A stretch of 64,000 bases of DNA from an uncultured Clostridia bacterium. Its GTDB lineage: Bacteria > Bacillota > Clostridia > UBA1381. This document shows, piece by piece, positions 43,838-52,447 of the stretch. Within the stretch, counting starts at the first letter, position 1; each line of letters starts with the position of its first letter. The notes under the pieces were generated by a model. That model was not told where the DNA came from. It saw only the letters and a program-made list of their open reading frames with translations, and searched no databases. Position numbers and translations under genes: made by a program. The DNA lies in assembly GCA_947624485.1 (NCBI GenBank), contig CANQKM010000002.1, positions 1-64,000 on the forward strand, in the 5' to 3' direction.

Positions 43838-46321
43838 ATGTTAAATTTTGATGTTAAACGTAAAATAAATACTTTACGTGATATATTGGTTGGTAAAGTG
43901 CCTGACCCTAAAGCTCAGGTAGAACAAATTACCATTGCCATGATCTATAAGTTTATGGACGATATGGACATAGAAGCGATGGAATTTGGTGGTGAACGCG
44001 TATTTTTCAAAGAAGAATATAAAAAATATGCTTGGTCTAACCTTATGAACTCTGAAAACAGCGGTCAGCAAAGATCTATTATTTACGCAGAAGGCATAGA
44101 TAAAATGTCTATGAATCCTCATATCCCCCAACTGTTCAGAGACATATTCAGAGGTGCTTATATTCCATATAGAGATCCTGAAACGCTCAATATGTTTTTA
44201 AAGGAAATCGGCGAATTCTCGTATGATAACAGTGAGGATTTGGGTGATGCCTTTGAATATTTACTTTTAATAATGGGCAGTCAGGGCGATGCAGGTCAGT
44301 TCAGAACACCAAGACATATTATTGATATGATGGTTGAAATAGTTGACCCGAAGAAGAATGATACTATCCTTGATCCTGCATGCGGCACAGCCGGTTTTTT
44401 GATAAGCGCTTACAAACATATATTGAAAACAAATGTAGATGAAGATGGCAAGTCTACATTGACTTCTGATGACAAAAAACGCCTAACGAATAATTTTGCG
44501 GGATATGATATATCTCCAGATATGGTTAGATTGGCACGGGTGAATATGTATCTACACCGTTTCACAAAACCACAAATCAGCGAATACGATACTCTTTCAA
44601 ACGAAGAAAAATGGGATGACAATTATGATATAATTCTTACAAATCCTCCGTTTATGACACCGAAAGGTGGAATTATTCCGCATAGCAGATATAGGGTGAA
44701 GGCTAAGCGCGCAGAGGTTTTATTTGTCGATTATATTGCAGAACACTTAAACCCAGCAGGAAAAGCTGCTATTATTGTTCCTGAAGGAATTGTTTTTCAG
44801 TCTGCAAACGCATATAAAGAATTGCGCAAATATCTTGTGGATGACGGCTTGTTATATGCTGTGATTTCGTTGCCCGCAGGTGTTTTTAATCCATATAGCG
44901 GTGTTAAAACAAGCGTTTTGTTAATTGATATGACATTAGCAAAAACGCGTGAGGACATTCTCTTCGTTAAAATGAATAACGACGGTTTTGATTTAGGTGC
45001 ACAGCGTAGAGAGATTAAGCAAAACGACATTCCTGATATTGTAAATATATTTAAAGCATATCAAAAAGGTGAAGATGTCAGCAACAATTCTCTTGTTACT
45101 ATAGCAAGTAAGGAAAAGGTTGCTGAACAGGATTATATTCTTGTTGGGGAAAGGCATAAAAAAGTGCCCAATGTTTCTTCAAATTGGGAACTTTTTGATT
45201 TGGGAACAGTTTGTGATATTTACAATGGTTCTACTCCTTCAAAAGATAAAATAGATTATTGGCAATCAGGAGATATATCATGGTTTACTATAAATGATAT
45301 AAGAAATCAAGGCAGAATTATTTACAAAACAGAGCAAAAAATAACACAAAAAGCGTTAAAAGAAACAAGTGTAAAGCTATTGCCTCCAAATACAGTTTTG
45401 CTTTGTTGTACAGCTTCAGTTGGAGAATATGCGCTTACAAAAATACCGTTGGCTACTAATCAACAATTTAATGGATTGGTTATTAAAGAACAGTATAAAG
45501 ATAAGATTTTGCCTGAGTTTCTATTCTATATGGCACAAAAATTTAAAGAAGAATTATATAGATTATCAGGACAAACATCTTTTAAATTTGTTTCGGTCAA
45601 AAATTTAAAACAAATTAGAATGCCTGTTCCGCCACTTTCTGTTCAACAAGAAATCGTGGAAGAAATAGAGGGCTATCAGAAAATTGTTGATGGCGCAAAA
45701 CAGATTGTAGATAATTATACTCCTACTATAAACATTAATGCTAATTGGGAAACTGACAAGATAGATAATTTGGTCGAATTTGTAAGCGGAGTTACATTAT
45801 CTGTCGGAGAGTGCGAAAGTGCATATGGAGTTCCTTTAATTACAATTGCTGACGTAACAGAAGACGGATATTTGAATTTATCTAACATTAGAAAAGTAGA
45901 AACATCAAAGAAAGTAAATATATTAGAAAAAGGAGATTTATTGTTTAATTGGAGAAACGGAAGCAAAAATTTAGTTGGCAAGACTGCATTGTTTGATCTT
46001 GATGGAGAATACATTTTTGCCTCGTTCTTATTGGGTATTAGACCTGATAAATCTAAAATAAACAGTGAATTTTTATGGGTACTTCTTAATCAGTATAGAG
46101 TTCAAGGTAAATATATGCAGTTTATGCGCCAAAATGTAAATGGACTATTCAACAAAGAAGAACTTAAAGAAGTTTATGTTCCCGTACCCTCGATTGAAGA
46201 GCAACAAGAAATAATGAAAAATATAAAAGAAGAAATGGCTATTGTAGAACAAAATAAACATTTGATAGAAATATTTGGACAGAAAATTTCAGATAAAATT
46301 TCCGAGGTTTGGGGTGAGTAA
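43838..46321 (+). CDS. hsdM: Type I methyltransferase: fused HsdM-HsdS
   Basis: One 827-residue chain carries both functions. Residues about 1-430 are the N6-adenine methyltransferase with DPACGTAGFLIS and TNPPFMTPKGG. Residues about 440-620 and 640-827 are two target recognition domains typical of HsdS (WELFDLGTVCDIYNGSTPSK and NWETDKIDNLVEFVSGVT), each followed by a helical spacer (VPPLSVQQEIVEEIEGY and VPSIEEQQEIMKNI). Fusion gives fixed M:S stoichiometry. GTAGGAGG precedes the ATG. The specificity cannot be read from sequence. Confidence 0.93.
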   Translation: MLNFDVKRKINTLRDILVGKVPDPKAQVEQITIAMIYKFMDDMDIEAMEFGGERVFFKEEYKKYAWSNLMNSENSGQQRSIIYAEGIDKMSMNPHIPQLFRDIFRGAYIPYRDPETLNMFLKEIGEFSYDNSEDLGDAFEYLLLIMGSQGDAGQFRTPRHIIDMMVEIVDPKKNDTILDPACGTAGFLISAYKHILKTNVDEDGKSTLTSDDKKRLTNNFAGYDISPDMVRLARVNMYLHRFTKPQISEYDTLSNEEKWDDNYDIILTNPPFMTPKGGIIPHSRYRVKAKRAEVLFVDYIAEHLNPAGKAAIIVPEGIVFQSANAYKELRKYLVDDGLLYAVISLPAGVFNPYSGVKTSVLLIDMTLAKTREDILFVKMNNDGFDLGAQRREIKQNDIPDIVNIFKAYQKGEDVSNNSLVTIASKEKVAEQDYILVGERHKKVPNVSSNWELFDLGTVCDIYNGSTPSKDKIDYWQSGDISWFTINDIRNQGRIIYKTEQKITQKALKETSVKLLPPNTVLLCCTASVGEYALTKIPLATNQQFNGLVIKEQYKDKILPEFLFYMAQKFKEELYRLSGQTSFKFVSVKNLKQIRMPVPPLSVQQEIVEEIEGYQKIVDGAKQIVDNYTPTININANWETDKIDNLVEFVSGVTLSVGECESAYGVPLITIADVTEDGYLNLSNIRKVETSKKVNILEKGDLLFNWRNGSKNLVGKTALFDLDGEYIFASFLLGIRPDKSKINSEFLWVLLNQYRVQGKYMQFMRQNVNGLFNKEELKEVYVPVPSIEEQQEIMKNIKEEMAIVEQNKHLIEIFGQKISDKISEVWGE

Positions 46322-46322
46322 T

Positions 46323-47510
46323 ATGAATACTATAGAAGTTGGAAAAGAATATGTATCAAAGGTGCTTGAAAAAATTGGAGATTTGCCGATGAGTTCATTA
46401 AATGACTATTCAGTTGAAGACGATATTCCCGAACAAATCTATGAAATCAATAAGTTTCTACCTAAACTATTTAAGGATGATAGTGAAAGAACGTATATTG
46501 AGGCACTACAGCTTGCACTTGAGACCAGTTACAAAAATGGACTGTATCAGTTTGCATATATTCAATATCATATGCTTTTCATGAGCGTGTTATATTTTGT
46601 TGCTTTGAAAATTTCTTGGATGCATAAAGAAGAATTTGATAAGGTAATATACTATCTATCTAAGGGAAATATTAATACATTTTATGATTCAAAGAACACA
46701 AGAAATGGACAAATCTATTTTGGTAGCTTCGCTCTCATAAGTGAAAGTGATTTTTTCTTAATATTACGAGTCATAGGTATGGATGATGATATGTTAGGCA
46801 GACTCAGACCGTTTGTTGAAACACGAAATAAATTTGCTCATGCAAACGGTAACATGATGATGAAAACAGAAAGTAAGTTTGTTGAAAAGATTGAGGAATA
46901 CAATAACGAACTCGAAAAAATCTTTAAATTGCTTGAGAAAGATATAATAGATATGTATTTTCAAACAATAACAGATCCTGATTTTTATGATCTGGAAGTA
47001 AGAAATTACATAGATACCGATGAGCAGATTATAGAGGGGTTTATAAGAATAAATTTGCTTTCAACGGCAGAGTTAAATTGTCTTAGAAAAAAGAATGTTT
47101 CTGAATATAAGGAACACAAGGGTTTTGAAGAAATAAAGAACCTTCATTATGCATTATGTCATTATTATGATATGATAAATACAGATGATGATTATACTTC
47201 TATTGATGATAAATATCTTCAATTCAAATACCATGATAAAGCTTTTGAATTCATAGAAAATGAATTGAATATATATGAGTCCTCTTGCATTAAAGAAGGC
47301 GATGAATTTCCACTATACGCATGTCCAAGTTGTGATGAAGAACAGTTGGTTTACGATAAGAAGAACAATAAATATCATTGTTTTCATTGTGACACTGATT
47401 TTTCAGGAGAAGAAATATTATTTTGCTCGGAATGCGGTAAGACGATGAAAAATGCAGAATCTTGTATATGTGACACGTGCCTCGAAGAAAAATGCAAAAA
47501 GAATAGCTAA
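46323..47510 (+). CDS. HEPN-like protein with C-terminal zinc ribbons
   Basis: This 395-residue protein is unfamiliar as a whole. Residues about 85-215 are helical and contain RNKFAH (168-173), the Rx4H pattern of HEPN ribonucleases. The C-terminus holds two zinc ribbons (CPSC ... CFHC, then CSEC ... CDTC, about 335-390). The ATG lies one base after the hsdMS stop, so it belongs to the restriction operon. HEPN RNases are frequent toxins in defence systems, so a backup abortive role is plausible. The HEPN reading rests on a short motif and helix pattern. Confidence 0.6.
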   Translation: MNTIEVGKEYVSKVLEKIGDLPMSSLNDYSVEDDIPEQIYEINKFLPKLFKDDSERTYIEALQLALETSYKNGLYQFAYIQYHMLFMSVLYFVALKISWMHKEEFDKVIYYLSKGNINTFYDSKNTRNGQIYFGSFALISESDFFLILRVIGMDDDMLGRLRPFVETRNKFAHANGNMMMKTESKFVEKIEEYNNELEKIFKLLEKDIIDMYFQTITDPDFYDLEVRNYIDTDEQIIEGFIRINLLSTAELNCLRKKNVSEYKEHKGFEEIKNLHYALCHYYDMINTDDDYTSIDDKYLQFKYHDKAFEFIENELNIYESSCIKEGDEFPLYACPSCDEEQLVYDKKNNKYHCFHCDTDFSGEEILFCSECGKTMKNAESCICDTCLEEKCKKNS

Positions 47511-47593
47511 ATCTATCTAATGTGTATAATAAGGCAACATGAAAAAAGAACCAATTGTATTAAAAAGCATATTGATTGAATGAGGTGGTACAA

Positions 47594-48487
47594 ATGGGAA
47601 AACAGACAAAAAAGAGTGGAAGTAATTTTGGCGGTGAATGGACAAGAGAAAAACTCACCATAATTAATGATTATTTGGGATTTTATGTCACTGCACTCAG
47701 CAAGCAAAATGTAAAACTTATTTATATTGATGCTTTTGCCGGTAGTGGAAAAACATATTTGCCAAATGGAGATCAAGTTGACGGTTCCGCCATTATCTCA
47801 TTACAGTATGATTTTGATGAATATTATTTTCTTGAAATAGATAAAGAAAGAAAAGATGAATTGGAAAAAATAATAAAAACTCGCTTTCCTACTAAAGTTG
47901 ATAAGGTGCATATAATAAATGATAATTGCAACAATCGTTTGGGAGACATCCTGAATAAGCTGACAATATATCAACGTGGTGTAATGTTTTTAGATCCCTA
48001 TGCCCTTGAGCTTGATTGGTCAATTTTGTTGGCAGCGAGCAAGAAAAAAATACTTGATATATGGTATTTGTTTCCGCTAAATGCCCTTACACGTAATTTG
48101 CCAAAAGACAAAAGTTACACAGAGGCAACTTCAAAAAAGATAGATACTATATTAGGAACGCACGACTGGGAAAAAGCATTATACAAACTAGATCCTCAAA
48201 TATCTTTGTTTGATACAGAAGACTATATTAGGGTCAATTTTGAGGAACTGGTGAAATACATTACAAACCGCCTCTCATCAACATTTGCATATGTTTCTCC
48301 GAGATCCAGAATATTAAAGAATAGCAAAAATAGTCCATTATTTATTCTGTATTTTATGATGACAAATAACAGTTATAAAGCAATTGGATTAGGAGGTAAA
48401 GTGGTCACTCAAATATTTGATAAGGTGGATAGAATAGCAAAGGATGTGCAAAATGAAGACAATACACAGACAATCCATGCTTTATAA
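47594..48487 (+). CDS. tcmP: Three-Cys-motif partner protein TcmP
   Basis: This 297-residue protein fits the TcmP family: FGGEWTREKLTIINDYLGFY at the start, IDAFAGSGKTYLPNG (about 48-62), YYFLEIDKERKDELEKI, and MFLDPYALELDWS. The FAGSG and FLDPY motifs look like a diverged methyltransferase fold. The family is defined by pairing with a three-Cys-motif radical-SAM-like protein, encoded right after it with overlap. GAGGTGG precedes the ATG at 47594. The biochemical role is unknown; occurrence near restriction systems is common. Confidence 0.82.
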   Translation: MGKQTKKSGSNFGGEWTREKLTIINDYLGFYVTALSKQNVKLIYIDAFAGSGKTYLPNGDQVDGSAIISLQYDFDEYYFLEIDKERKDELEKIIKTRFPTKVDKVHIINDNCNNRLGDILNKLTIYQRGVMFLDPYALELDWSILLAASKKKILDIWYLFPLNALTRNLPKDKSYTEATSKKIDTILGTHDWEKALYKLDPQISLFDTEDYIRVNFEELVKYITNRLSSTFAYVSPRSRILKNSKNSPLFILYFMMTNNSYKAIGLGGKVVTQIFDKVDRIAKDVQNEDNTQTIHAL

Positions 48488-49214
48488 AACAGGTGTTGAG
48501 TATGGAGATTATACATTAAATCATGTGCTGGGATGTGCTCACGGATGTAAATACCCGTGCTATGCCATGCATATGTCCAAACGTTTTGGTAAAGTAAGAA
48601 CATATGAGGAATGGTGTGAACCAAAGCTTGTTGAAAATACATTAGAGATACTCGAAAAAGAAATCCCAAAGTTAAAAGATAAAATACAATTCGTTCATCT
48701 TTGTTTTACCACAGATCCGTTTATGTGCGGCTATGAAGAAGTATCAGATATGAGCATAAATATTATCAAGAAATTAAATGATAATGGAATTAAATGTTCG
48801 GTATTAACAAAGGGCATTTTACCCATAGACTTAGCTGATCTGTCATCTGAAAATGAATATGGCATTACTCTTGCTTCATTGGATGAAAGTTTTCGGAGTC
48901 AATTTGAGCCTAATTCGGCAAATTTCCAAGATAGAATCCAGGCATTACGTTCATTGCACGATGCAGGGAACTATACATGGGTTAGTATAGAACCATATCC
49001 TACACCTAATATTATCAAGCAGAATCTTGATGATATTTTACAGTCTGTAGACTTTGCAGATAAAATAATATTTGGACGAATGCATTATAATAGGCTTGTT
49101 ACGGAATATAAAGAACACAAAAGGTTTTTTAATAACTGTGCAGATAAAGTTATTGAGTTTTGTGGTGACAACGGTATTGCATATCATATAAAAAAAGGAA
49201 CACAATCAAAATGA
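48453..49214 (+). CDS. Three-Cys-motif radical-SAM-like protein (TcmP partner)
   Basis: This 253-residue protein has the motif GCAHGCKYPCYA (CX3CX3C, about 28-37) and FTTDPFMCGY. The rest is a TIM-barrel-like sequence (CSVLTKGILPIDL, ITLASLDE, WVSIEPYPTP). It resembles the SPL/Gp37-Gp68 group of radical SAM proteins. The ATG at 48453 follows AAAGGATG and lies within the tcmP 3' end. The pair probably acts together on a nucleic acid substrate, which is inference. Confidence 0.75.
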   Translation: MKTIHRQSMLYKTGVEYGDYTLNHVLGCAHGCKYPCYAMHMSKRFGKVRTYEEWCEPKLVENTLEILEKEIPKLKDKIQFVHLCFTTDPFMCGYEEVSDMSINIIKKLNDNGIKCSVLTKGILPIDLADLSSENEYGITLASLDESFRSQFEPNSANFQDRIQALRSLHDAGNYTWVSIEPYPTPNIIKQNLDDILQSVDFADKIIFGRMHYNRLVTEYKEHKRFFNNCADKVIEFCGDNGIAYHIKKGTQSK

Positions 49215-49340
49215 TAATTATATACGAGTTAAAATCAAGTGATAAAATTCATAAAATATGTTATATTTGTTTTTAACAAACAATTTTCGGATGGAATACG
49301 TCGATTAAAAAAATATTTTTAATTGTTTTTGCAAAAACTA

Positions 49341-49391
49341 TTGACAAACTCAAAGATTTGTAATACAATGTAATACAAGAGGTGAGGTGAT
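49341..49391 (+). promoter_or_regulatory. relBE promoter and operator
   Basis: TTGACA (49341), 17 bases, TACAAT (49364). TGTAATACAA occurs twice in tandem (from 49360 and 49370) over the -10 element, a likely site for autoregulation by the antitoxin. The stretch 49215-49340 holds nothing recognised. Confidence 0.8.
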
Positions 49392-49613
49392 ATGACGATT
49401 TCTTTGAGATTATCAGATGACGATACAATGCTTATCAAAAAATACGCTGAAATCAACAAGATGTCTGTTTCGGATTTAATACGGCAGTCCGTTATGGAGC
49501 GTATAGAAAATGAATATGACCTCGAAATGTTTGATAAAACTATGGCTGAGTACAAAGCGAATCCCGTTACTTATTCGCTTGATGAAGTAGAAAAGGAATT
49601 GGGGTTACAGTAA
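49392..49613 (+). CDS. relB: RelB-family antitoxin
   Basis: This 73-residue antitoxin has an N-terminal ribbon-helix-helix (MTISLRLSDDDTMLIKKYAEINKMSVSDLIRQ) that binds the operator, and an acidic C-terminal toxin-binding tail (YSLDEVEKELGL). GAGGTGA precedes the ATG. It overlaps the toxin start by one base. Confidence 0.88.
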   Translation: MTISLRLSDDDTMLIKKYAEINKMSVSDLIRQSVMERIENEYDLEMFDKTMAEYKANPVTYSLDEVEKELGLQ

Positions 49614-49879
49614 TGTATAAAGTTAAGTTTACACAGCGTGCATTAAAAGATTTAAAAAAGCTCGACAAACAAACGGCAGCACTTATTTTAGGTTGGGTAC
49701 GCAAAAATCTTGAAGGCTGCGAAGATCCGAGACAGCACGGCAAAGGACTTACGGCAAACAGAAGCGGAGAGTGGCGTTACCGTGTGGGAGGTTACAGGAT
49801 ACTCGCTGAAATAAAAGATAATGTTGTAACGATTCTGATATTAAATGTTGGGCATAGACGTGATGTATATGAAAAATAA
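49613..49879 (+). CDS. relE: RelE-family toxin
   Basis: This 88-residue ribosome-dependent mRNA interferase type toxin shows MYKVKFTQRALKDLKKLDK, GEWRYRVGGYRILAEI and the ending LILNVGHRRDVYEK, all typical of RelE. It may stabilise element B in the chromosome because it sits next to the right end, 140 bases from the att core. Confidence 0.9.
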   Translation: MYKVKFTQRALKDLKKLDKQTAALILGWVRKNLEGCEDPRQHGKGLTANRSGEWRYRVGGYRILAEIKDNVVTILILNVGHRRDVYEK

Positions 49880-49901
49880 GAAAGTGAGCTGTTATCACGG
49901 C

Positions 49902-50109
49902 TGATAACAATTTGATAAAAACACATCAGATAAAGCATGAAATATGTATAAATCAAGTTAATTTATCAAAGAAGCAGCCACAAACTTAAATTAATATGTT
50001 TAAGTTTGTGAAACCTATAACGAGTGGGAATGATATTCCGAGCCGTGGAAACCTCATGGTTGAGCCGTTTTTGAAACTGTGATAACAGAAACGGCAACAC
50101 TTTGGCAAC
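49902..50109. repeat. B/C junction: right arms of B, core, left arms of C
   Basis: TGATAAC at 49902 and TGATAAA at 49913, core GAGTGGGAAT at 50022-50031, then CGGCAAC at 50092 and TGGCAAC at 50103. Distances are 120 and 70 bases, as at the other junctions. Confidence 0.85.
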
Positions 50110-50116
50110 ATTTTGA

Positions 50117-50332
50117 TTATTCATTATAAAAGAGCTGACTGATTTTTAAAAATCGGTCAGCTCTTTTTGCTTTTTTAGTAAAATACCATAGATAGGCTAT
50201 GTCGTCGAAAACTATTTTATGATTGTTTTCATCGAACACTACAATACCGTCTATAATGTATTCCCAACAATAGGTGTTGCCTTGGACAAACACACCTTCC
50301 GGTGGGATATGATGACATTTGCATAAATTCAT
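50117..50332 (-). CDS. Copy of the small CKCHH protein, element C left end
   Basis: This 71-residue frame begins like the gene at 35648-35824 (MNLCKCHHIPPEGVFVQGN). It lacks one base near the end relative to that copy, so it reads on into the left-end terminator hairpin. The repressor gene that should precede it is gone; homology to element B stops near 50365. It is likely a leftover of the left end rather than a working gene. Confidence 0.45.
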   Translation of the reverse strand: MNLCKCHHIPPEGVFVQGNTYCWEYIIDGIVVFDENNHKIVFDDIAYLWYFTKKAKRADRFLKISQLFYNE

Positions 50333-50636
50333 CTGTTAATTCCTCTTGCCGTTGTTTTCCAATATTTTTTGATTGATTTAGTTGAATTGTAGCAAACTAC
50401 TTGAAATAATAAGAAAATAGTGGTATAATATATTGTTGTGTCAGGTAGGAAAACAAGGTGAACTATGTGATACAGACTGTATAAAAACTAAATATATATG
50501 GTTTATTTGGTAGACATGCACATATAATCAAATAAATATATTTTTGATACATTAATTAAAAATGTTTTTGTGATATAATGCAAAATAATGTTAAAACTCG
50601 GCTTGATAAAATAACAGGATATTAATAGGAGGGTAT
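50333..50636. promoter_or_regulatory. Upstream region of the caspase/membrane-protein operon
   Basis: Homology to the left end of element B stops near 50365. An extended -10 promoter, TG-A-TATAAT (50571-50579), lies 58 bases before the first gene. The stretch 50385-50440 resembles 58505-58555 (GAATTGTA-CAAAC-ACTTGAAATA), a short repeat shared with the remnant's right end. Confidence 0.6.
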
Positions 50637-51488
50637 ATGAATATTGGTAATTTATGTATTTTGTTTCGTAGCAAGATACAACAGGAAGAAATAGATGAAA
50701 TTTTAAAAGAATTTCCTGATATATCATCAAGTAATGTTAATATATTAGTACGATATAGCAGCGGTAATTACATAGTATGGTTGGATTGTGAAAACGAATT
50801 TGATTGGGAAACGACCAATTCTTTTGACGAGCAAGACAAAGATTATATTAATAAATATATGTCTAAAATAGGTGTGTTACAACATCAACCAATAGCTCGA
50901 TGCCTATCAAAGAAACAATATAAAGAGTTTAATTATATGTTGGCAGAAACTGTTGTTTTGGTATTAGAAGGTGAATTGGATGAATTAGATAAACATTTAT
51001 TGGAAATTGAATTATATTTGAAAAATAGGAATTGTGAAATCACGCGAAAGTGGCAATTAGAGTATTGCTTTATGATATTATTAATAGTGCTGTTGTTGTT
51101 TGGCTTTTTTAGATGTAATTATGAACATATTTCAATGTTTTATGGTATATCAAGTGATACAATGAGTATTCTAGGGTATTCTGTTTTAGGAACGATAGGA
51201 GCAACATTATCAATAATTCAAAAGAGTGGAAAAAAATGCTACGATTGTGAGTCTGGTAAATTTTTAAATTTTTTAGAAATACTATCTCGGATGTTTGCAA
51301 GCGTAATAAGTAGTTTTATAGTTATCTATTTATATAAATTAGACTTAATATTTGCAAATTTTTCATCTAATAAAAACACATCATATTGTCTAATTCTAAT
51401 TTGCATTGTGGCAGGCTTTAGTGAACGATTGGTTCCATCAATAATTAGTAAATTTGAAAAAGGTGAAGAAGGTAAGGAGGAACAGTAA
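50637..51488 (+). CDS. Four-helix membrane protein paired with caspase-like protease
   Basis: This 283-residue protein has a soluble N-terminal part (1-140) without a family I recognise. Four membrane helices follow (about 142-159, 176-195, 215-234, 249-268), and the tail is short and charged. TAGGAGGG precedes the ATG. The protease gene starts one base after its stop, within a shared ribosome binding context, so the two are clearly one operon. The layout (sensor-like soluble part plus membrane bundle, next to a caspase-like protease) suggests a membrane-damaging effector that is cut to activate it. That function is inference. Confidence 0.7.
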   Translation: MNIGNLCILFRSKIQQEEIDEILKEFPDISSSNVNILVRYSSGNYIVWLDCENEFDWETTNSFDEQDKDYINKYMSKIGVLQHQPIARCLSKKQYKEFNYMLAETVVLVLEGELDELDKHLLEIELYLKNRNCEITRKWQLEYCFMILLIVLLLFGFFRCNYEHISMFYGISSDTMSILGYSVLGTIGATLSIIQKSGKKCYDCESGKFLNFLEILSRMFASVISSFIVIYLYKLDLIFANFSSNKNTSYCLILICIVAGFSERLVPSIISKFEKGEEGKEEQ

Positions 51489-51489
51489 A

Positions 51490-52221
51490 ATGATGAGAAA
51501 GGCGTTGATTATTTCTAACCCTGGTGAAATCGGTAGTGAGAATTATTGTGAGGGTGTAAAAAAAGATGTTGCTAATTATAAAACATTTTTAATGTCTCCT
51601 CAAGGTGGATATTGGTACGACAATGAAATTGTATGTTTAGAAAAGCCTTCCAAAGTTGTGCTAAAAATGTATATGGATTTGTTGAAGAATATAGAATATA
51701 CCATGATTATTTTTTGTGGACATGGGTATTCATATAAAGGAGAAACAGTAATAGAATTGCAAAAAGATACAGATTTATATGCTTATTCATTAAAAAATGG
51801 AGCAAAAAAACGCACAATAATATTGGATTGCTGCAGAGTAAATGCAGAGGTGATAAATGAAAGCATTATACATGAATTTTCTGCAAAAATTGAAAAGCGA
51901 GCCATGGATGGTATGACTGCTAGAAAATATTATGATGATTTGATTGAGCAGTGTCATGAGGGTATTGTTGTTACATATGCTTGCGATTTAGACGAAACAG
52001 CGGGAGATGATAGCAGAAACGGCGGATATTACAGTTATTCTCTGTTAAAAAGTGCGAGAATGTGGTCTGAACAAACTCATTTTTATAGAGCATCTGAAAG
52101 TATAGTATCAGTACATGAGCGTGCCGCAAAATTAACAAAGGAAAAAAGTGGGTATCTTCAAAATCCTCAAATTGAAAAGCCTAGAACAACACCATATTTT
52201 CCATTCGTTGTTTGTATATAA
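51490..52221 (+). CDS. Caspase-like (C14/CHAT-type) cysteine protease
   Basis: This 243-residue protein follows the caspase-fold pattern: a first strand RKALIISNPGE, then IIFCGHGYS with catalytic His78, then TIILDCCRV with catalytic Cys115 (or 114). GIVVTYACDLDETAGDD and YSYSLLKSA correspond to the later strand and helix of bacterial caspases. The ATG at 51490 is nine bases after AAGGAGG. There is no fused sensor or effector domain, so its partner is presumably the membrane protein encoded just upstream. Caspase-like proteases are known triggers in bacterial anti-phage systems such as gasdermin loci. Confidence 0.8.
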   Translation: MMRKALIISNPGEIGSENYCEGVKKDVANYKTFLMSPQGGYWYDNEIVCLEKPSKVVLKMYMDLLKNIEYTMIIFCGHGYSYKGETVIELQKDTDLYAYSLKNGAKKRTIILDCCRVNAEVINESIIHEFSAKIEKRAMDGMTARKYYDDLIEQCHEGIVVTYACDLDETAGDDSRNGGYYSYSLLKSARMWSEQTHFYRASESIVSVHERAAKLTKEKSGYLQNPQIEKPRTTPYFPFVVCI

Positions 52222-52253
52222 TATTAAATTATATAATATTTTAAACATTACTG

Positions 52254-52382
52254 TGGCAACAATATGGCAACAAAAAATCATATAGACAAAAAGTAATGAA
52301 TAATACAGGCAATACAAATACTCCAACACAAATCACCCATACAAAATCGTTTAAGATTGATTTATCAGGAGCGATTGGGTAT
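52254..52382. repeat. Right end of element C: arm pair and degenerate core
   Basis: TGGCAAC at 52254 and 52265, then GATTGGGTAT at 52373-52382, which differs from the guaA core at two positions but lies exactly at the expected distance of 119 bases. The DNA before the core (TTTATCAGGAGCGA) matches the right end of element A. No left arms follow, so the neighbour to the right has lost its left end. Confidence 0.78.
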
Positions 52383-52387
52383 AAAAA

Positions 52388-52429
52388 TCAAATCCCGAAA
52401 ATCATGTGACAGCAGATTCCGGGATTTTG
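52388..52429. terminator. Hairpin at the start of the remnant
   Basis: AAATCCCG pairs with CGGGATTTT over a 22-base loop, ending in TTTTGTTTTG. It could stop the caspase operon transcript. Confidence 0.6.
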
Positions 52430-52447
52430 TTTTGTAAGGTGCCACTG

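Larger units (their letters stand above)
35513..50031. mobile_element. Element B: mobilizable element carrying a defence island
   Basis: It lies between cores at 35513 and 50022. Its left end has TGGCAAC-type arms and its right end TGATAAC-type arms, which hints at a recombinant origin. It has XRE, xis, int, RHH protein, MobC and TnpV but no relaxase. The cargo is AbiEi/AbiEii, type I restriction, a HEPN/zinc-ribbon protein, TcmP with a three-Cys protein, and RelBE. About 14.5 kb. Confidence 0.85.
50022..52382. mobile_element. Element C: integrase-less att-bounded cassette (CIME)
   Basis: This 2.36 kb unit has a left end (core 50022, arms 50092/50103) and a right end (arms 52254/52265, degenerate core GATTGGGTAT at 52373). 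Inside are only the remnant small ORF, a membrane protein and a caspase-like protease. It lacks repressor, xis and int, so it fits a cis-mobilizable element that depends on a neighbour's integrase. Confidence 0.75.
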
